A stretch of DNA of 64,000 nt, taken from positions 62,001 through 126,000 of the forward strand of contig BTUI01000001.1 of NCBI GenBank assembly GCA_045863195.1. Reading direction: 5' to 3'. Origin of the DNA: W-Chloroflexi-9 sp045863195 (lineage in GTDB: Bacteria; Chloroflexota; Dehalococcoidia; UBA2979). The notes under the pieces were generated by a model. The model did no database searches and had not been told where the DNA came from. It saw only the letters and a list, made by a program, of their open reading frames with translations. Below are positions 60,509 to 64,000 of the stretch, piece by piece. How positions within the stretch are numbered: position 1 is the stretch's first letter; each line of letters begins with the position of its first letter. Made by a program: the position numbers and the translations under genes.

Positions 60509-61831
60509 CTACACCGGCTCCGGGGCCGCCTCGGACGCCGCGGCCTCGCGCTCGTCCTCACCGGCCACGATCACGCGGTGGACGCTCACCTTCTTGATGC
60601 GCCGGCCCAGGATGGAGAGCACGCGCAGCCGCACCGCCACCTGGCCCTCCTCGAGGTCATCGAGGGGTGGCACCACGACCTCGTCGCCGGGGACGGCGAG
60701 GCGGCCGAGCTCGGTCACGATCAGGCCGCCGACCGTGTCGAAGTCGTCCGACTGCACCTCGGTCGCGAAGATCTCGTTCAACTCGTCGATGGTGACACCA
60801 GCGTCCACGATCGCTTCATCATCGGTGACCCGCTGGACCTCGATGTCCATCGTGTCGTACTCGTCCGTGATCGCGCCGACGATCTCCTCAACGAGGTCCT
60901 CGACGGTGATGAGGCCGGCCGTACCGCCGTACTCATCCACGGCAATCGCGAGGTGGACGCGGTCGCGGCGCATGTCCGCGAGCAGTTCGTTCGCGCGCTT
61001 CGTCTCCGGCACCACGTAGGGCGGACGGGCGATCGCGGTGAGGGCTGGCGTCACGCTGCCGTTGGAGACGTACGCCAGCAGGTCCTTGGCGTAGACGACA
61101 CCCACGATGCGGTCGAGCGAACCCTCGTACAAGGGGATGCGGCTGTACCCGGAGCGGGACACGAGTCGCATCACGTCGTTGAAGGTCGCCTCCACGGGGA
61201 CGGCGGTGATGTCCGTGCGCGGGGTCATCAACTCGCGCACCGTCTGGTCGGACATCTCCAGGACGCCGCGCACCATCCGCCGCTCCTCCGTGAGGACGGC
61301 GTCTTCGTCGACCGCCTCAATCGTGCCGACGAGCTCCTCCGCGGGATCGAGGATCTCCGAGGTGCCGCGCATGCCGAGGGCACGCAGCGGCAGCCGCACG
61401 GCGGCGCTCAGGAGCCACGCCAGCGGCAACAGCACCGCCTGCAGCAGGCGGACCGGGCGGTCGATGCGAGCCGCCGCTGCCTCCGGGTGGGAGAGCGTCA
61501 CGATCCGGGCCCCGCTGCGGACGATGGAGACCACGAGCAGCGCGACCAGCGCGCTGATGATCACCCGCGGCGGCTCTTCGACATCGAGCAACACGGCGAA
61601 CGAGGCGACGGCGGCAACGGTGGTCAGCAGGACGCCGGTACGCAGTGCGCGTAGCAGCCGCTGGCGTTCACGGACGTAGGTGCGGAGGAGCGACGTGAGG
61701 CCGGGGGCCTCGATGCCGCGCAGGCGGCGGCGGGCCAGGGCAATCGCATCGGCTTCGGCCGCCGCCAGCAGGGCCAGCAGCAGCGCGGACAGGATGAGAG
61801 TGATGAGGGCGGTGAGTGAGGTGGTATCCAA
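60509..61831 (-). CDS. CNNM/CorC-HlyC-type transporter-associated protein (DUF21, CBS pair, CorC_HlyC)
   Basis: 440 residues. An N-terminal DUF21 membrane domain (about 1-150) is followed by VREVMTPR-type RELMTPRTDITAVP, two CBS domains (SRIPLYEGSLDRIVGVVYAKDLL, HLAIAVDEYGGTAGLITVEDLVEEIVG) and a CorC_HlyC domain. Such proteins are linked to Mg2+/Co2+ efflux. The start is TTG 61831 with no ribosome site, placed where the first helix begins; coupling to glmU 29 bases upstream is likely. Confidence 0.9.
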   Translation of the reverse strand: MDTTSLTALITLILSALLLALLAAAEADAIALARRRLRGIEAPGLTSLLRTYVRERQRLLRALRTGVLLTTVAAVASFAVLLDVEEPPRVIISALVALLVVSIVRSGARIVTLSHPEAAAARIDRPVRLLQAVLLPLAWLLSAAVRLPLRALGMRGTSEILDPAEELVGTIEAVDEDAVLTEERRMVRGVLEMSDQTVRELMTPRTDITAVPVEATFNDVMRLVSRSGYSRIPLYEGSLDRIVGVVYAKDLLAYVSNGSVTPALTAIARPPYVVPETKRANELLADMRRDRVHLAIAVDEYGGTAGLITVEDLVEEIVGAITDEYDTMDIEVQRVTDDEAIVDAGVTIDELNEIFATEVQSDDFDTVGGLIVTELGRLAVPGDEVVVPPLDDLEEGQVAVRLRVLSILGRRIKKVSVHRVIVAGEDEREAAASEAAPEPV

Positions 61832-61860
61832 AGCAAGAAGGACGCAGGCGAGCGGTGCCC

Positions 61861-63279
61861 CTACGTCTGGTTGCCTCCCTCGGCCCCGGGCCGGACACGG
61901 GCGGGGACGCCCACGACCAGCGCACCATCCGGGACATCGCTCGTGACGACCGACCCAGCGGCCGTCCGTGCTCCATCGCCCACGCGGACAGGAGCCACGA
62001 GCAGTGAATCGGAACCCACGAACGCACCGTCACCCACTTCGGTGCGGTGCTTCAGGACCCCGTCGTAGTTCACCGTGACGGTGCCGGCGCCAATGTTCAC
62101 GCCCGCCCCGATGTCGGCGTCGCCAATATACGAGAAATGGCCCACCTGCGTGCGCGCACCCACGCGGGAGTTCTTCACCTCCACGTAGTTGCCCAGGTGG
62201 ACGTCCGCCTCGATCACCGCGCCCGGCCGCAGGTGGCAGTACGGCCCGATGGTGACGCCAGCCGCGACGCGGGCGCCCTCCAGCGTGGATGCGCCGACCT
62301 CCACGCGGTCCGCGATGACCGTGTCGTGGATGATCGCATTCGGCCCGATACGGCAGCCGCTGCCGACGTGCGTGCTGCCCATCAGGTGGACGCCGGGCAG
62401 CAGCGTGGTGTCCGGCGCGACCTCCACGCCGGCGTCGATGAACGTGGACGACGGGTCGAGGAGCGTGACGCCCTCCAGCATCAGGCGGCGGCGGATGCGG
62501 TCGCGCAGCACCCGCTCCGCGCTCGCCAGGCCGATGCGATCATTCACCTGCTGGACCTCAACCGCCTCGGTGACCTGGTACGCCTCCACGCCGCCGTGCT
62601 GGACCGCGAGCGCGATCAGGCCGGCCAGACCCTTCTCGCCACGGTCGTTCCGGGGAAGCGCCGCCAGGTGCTCCCAGAGCCAGGCGGCGTCCGCGGCGTA
62701 CAGGCCGGCGTTGACCTCGGGCTGGCCGCGCATCGCGGCCGGCAGGTCGTCCTCCAGCACCACGCCCTGCACCTTGCCGTTGCGGCGCTCCACGCGGGCG
62801 TAGCCACGCGGATCCTCCAGGTACGCGGTCATGATCGTGAGCGCGTGCGTGACCGCGACGTGCCGCCCGGCCAGTTCGAGGAGCGTGCGGAGCGTCAGCA
62901 GCGGCATGTCGGCGTGCAGCATCAGCACGTTGCCACCGCCGCTCGCGGCTTCACGCGCGGCGAGGACCGCGTCGCCCATGCCCAGCGGCTCCGGCTGCAC
63001 GGCCACGCGGACGCCCTCGCCGCTGGCGGCGGCGATCGCATCGCGCGCGGAGGGCGAGGAGACGACCACGATGTCGGCGCACCCCGCCTCGCGGAGCAGG
63101 TTGCAGACCAGGCGCACCATGGGGACGCCGGCGACCGGGTGCAGCACCTTCGGCACGGCGGAGCGCATCCGCGTGCCGGGCCCGGCGGCGAGCACGATCG
63201 CGGTCCACCCCTCAAGCGAGGCGACGGCGTTCGTGATCGGCGCGGAGATGGGCGCAACGCCGTTCTGGCGCGGGGTCAT
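61861..63279 (-). CDS. glmU: Bifunctional GlmU: glucosamine-1-phosphate acetyltransferase / GlcNAc-1-P uridyltransferase
   Basis: 472 residues from ATG 63279. The N-terminal nucleotidyltransferase has AIVLAAGPGTRMRSAVPKVLHPVAG and LMLHADMPLL. The C-terminal left-handed beta-helix carries many hexapeptide repeats (IGPNAIIHDTVI, YVEVKNSRVGARTQVGHFSYIGDADIG, VTVNYDGVLKHRTEVGDGAFVGSDSLL). It gives UDP-GlcNAc in two steps, downstream of GlmS. On the minus strand a TAGAAT (63343-63338) overlaps the alaS promoter and may drive this gene and the run that follows. Confidence 0.96.
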   Translation of the reverse strand: MTPRQNGVAPISAPITNAVASLEGWTAIVLAAGPGTRMRSAVPKVLHPVAGVPMVRLVCNLLREAGCADIVVVSSPSARDAIAAASGEGVRVAVQPEPLGMGDAVLAAREAASGGGNVLMLHADMPLLTLRTLLELAGRHVAVTHALTIMTAYLEDPRGYARVERRNGKVQGVVLEDDLPAAMRGQPEVNAGLYAADAAWLWEHLAALPRNDRGEKGLAGLIALAVQHGGVEAYQVTEAVEVQQVNDRIGLASAERVLRDRIRRRLMLEGVTLLDPSSTFIDAGVEVAPDTTLLPGVHLMGSTHVGSGCRIGPNAIIHDTVIADRVEVGASTLEGARVAAGVTIGPYCHLRPGAVIEADVHLGNYVEVKNSRVGARTQVGHFSYIGDADIGAGVNIGAGTVTVNYDGVLKHRTEVGDGAFVGSDSLLVAPVRVGDGARTAAGSVVTSDVPDGALVVGVPARVRPGAEGGNQT

Positions 63280-63318
63280 GGGCGTCGCCGTCAGTCCGGT
63301 GGTGGCGGGCCGGAGAAA

Positions 63319-63347
63319 TTGACCACCTATCTTCGCTATTCTACAGT
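63319..63347 (+). promoter_or_regulatory. Sigma-A type promoter for alaS, overlapping a divergent -10 for glmU
   Basis: TTGACC, 17-base spacer, TACAGT on the plus strand, the best -35/-10 pair seen in the window; predicted start near 63354. On the minus strand TAGAAT (63343-63338) shares bases with TACAGT, so alaS and glmU promoters overlap. Confidence 0.65.
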
Positions 63348-63409
63348 CCGGATTCGCCCATCCTCCAGCACGACATCCGCCGCCCAGGCACCGAGAGAGC
63401 GCGTGTCCC

Positions 63410-64000
63410 GTGAACGTTGACGAAGTCCGGCAGGCGTTCCTGACCTTCTTCGAGGCTCGCGGCCACCGCCGTATCCCCTCGTCCTCGCTGGTGCCGCACG
63501 GCGACCCCACGCTGCTGTTCACCACGGCTGGCATGGTCCAGTTCAAGCCCTACTTCATGGGGCTGGAGGAACCGCCCGCACGCCGGCTGACCTCGATCCA
63601 GCGGTGCTTCCGCACCACGGACGTGGAGTCCGTGGGCGACGACACCCACCTGACGCTGTTCGAGATGCTCGGCAACTTCTCGGTGGGCGACTACTTCAAG
63701 GGCGAGGCGATCGAGTGGGCGTGGGAGTTCCTCACGCAGGTGCTGAAGATCGCGCCGGACCGCCTCTGGGCCACCGTCTTCACCGACGACGACGAGGCCG
63801 CCACCCTCTGGGCCGCCCGAGGCGTGCCGCCGGAGCGCATCCTGCGCTACACGGCGGAGCAGGGGAACTGGTGGGGCCCGCCCGGCGAGACCGGCCCGAT
63901 GGGGCCGTGCTCCGAGATGCACTACGACTGGGGCGTCACCCCCGGTTGCCCCGCCTGCGCGAAGAACGAGTGCCACCCGGACGTGGGCTGCGGCCGGTTC
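63410..64000 (+). CDS. alaS: Alanine-tRNA ligase, N-terminal 197 residues (cut by window end)
   Basis: Open from GTG 63410 to the last base with no stop. EVRQAFLTFFEARGHRRIPSSSLVPHGDPTLLFTTAGMVQFKPYF, then RCFRTTDVESVGDDTHLTLFEMLGNFSVGDYFK and GPMGPCSEMHYD are the class II motifs of AlaRS. GAGAGAG lies 10 bases before the GTG, and the 5' leader is about 56 bases. It charges tRNA-Ala. The rest of the gene is outside the window. Confidence 0.96.
   Translation, partial: MNVDEVRQAFLTFFEARGHRRIPSSSLVPHGDPTLLFTTAGMVQFKPYFMGLEEPPARRLTSIQRCFRTTDVESVGDDTHLTLFEMLGNFSVGDYFKGEAIEWAWEFLTQVLKIAPDRLWATVFTDDDEAATLWAARGVPPERILRYTAEQGNWWGPPGETGPMGPCSEMHYDWGVTPGCPACAKNECHPDVGCGRF

Noticed and set aside
63341..63976. 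Minus-strand frame at the right edge
   Set aside because: It is antisense to the clear AlaRS N-terminus and is a GC shadow.

Overview
The window is a 64 kb piece of a bacterial chromosome with very high GC (about 70% by eye), dense genes and short gaps. Gene content points to Chloroflexota, possibly the Dehalococcoidia/Tepidiforma side: a dgt-dnaG-rpoD block facing ppdK, family III CoA-transferases, SH3/CARDB surface proteins and an FmdB protein with an acidic tail. This placement is inferred from gene content and order; no 16S or marker tree was possible.

Region 1 (1-30.5 kb) is mixed housekeeping and accessory DNA. It opens with two adjacent copies of an uncommon duplicated-domain protein, one cut by the window edge. 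Then come five scattered tRNA genes (Asn, Gln, Leu, Gly, Phe, all with encoded CCA), a cupin enzyme, a DUF368 lipid-carrier transporter, a KefB-like antiporter, two APH-fold phosphotransferases, a CoA-transferase, a PGRP-type amidase, a GatA-like amidase, a PAS-GGDEF-EAL regulator, an MFS transporter, an M16 protease pair, MscL, two translationally coupled thioredoxin-fold lipoproteins, a ROK kinase with an ABC-F ATPase, an SH3/3D-domain exported protein, a DRTGG protein, a site-2 protease and a PcrA/UvrD helicase.

Region 2 (30.5-46.2 kb) holds a thioredoxin-like gene, mazG, then the macromolecular-synthesis block (dgt, two membrane-anchored SH3/CARDB genes, a small helical gene, dnaG, rpoD, fmdB) read leftward, with ppdK divergent. 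It ends with a second CoA-transferase and an orphan gene of clearly lower GC that looks recently acquired.

Region 3 (46.3-64 kb) is one long leftward run: glmU, a CorC/HlyC-type protein, dprA, topA, xer recombinase, aroQ, pepP-like, efp, xseA, xseB, a PurN-like gene, a small ORF overlapping an RsuA/RluB-type pseudouridine synthase, cmk, plsC and glmS. The first part of alaS is divergent at the right edge. glmS and glmU bracket the run, both in UDP-GlcNAc synthesis.

The most striking signal is regulatory. Many genes have a TANNNT -10 element ending 6 (sometimes 7) bases before the start codon, with no Shine-Dalgarno sequence, which predicts leaderless mRNAs. At 32323-32330 a single self-complementary -10 sits at exactly this distance from two divergent start codons. 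No CRISPR array, insertion sequence or prophage was seen.
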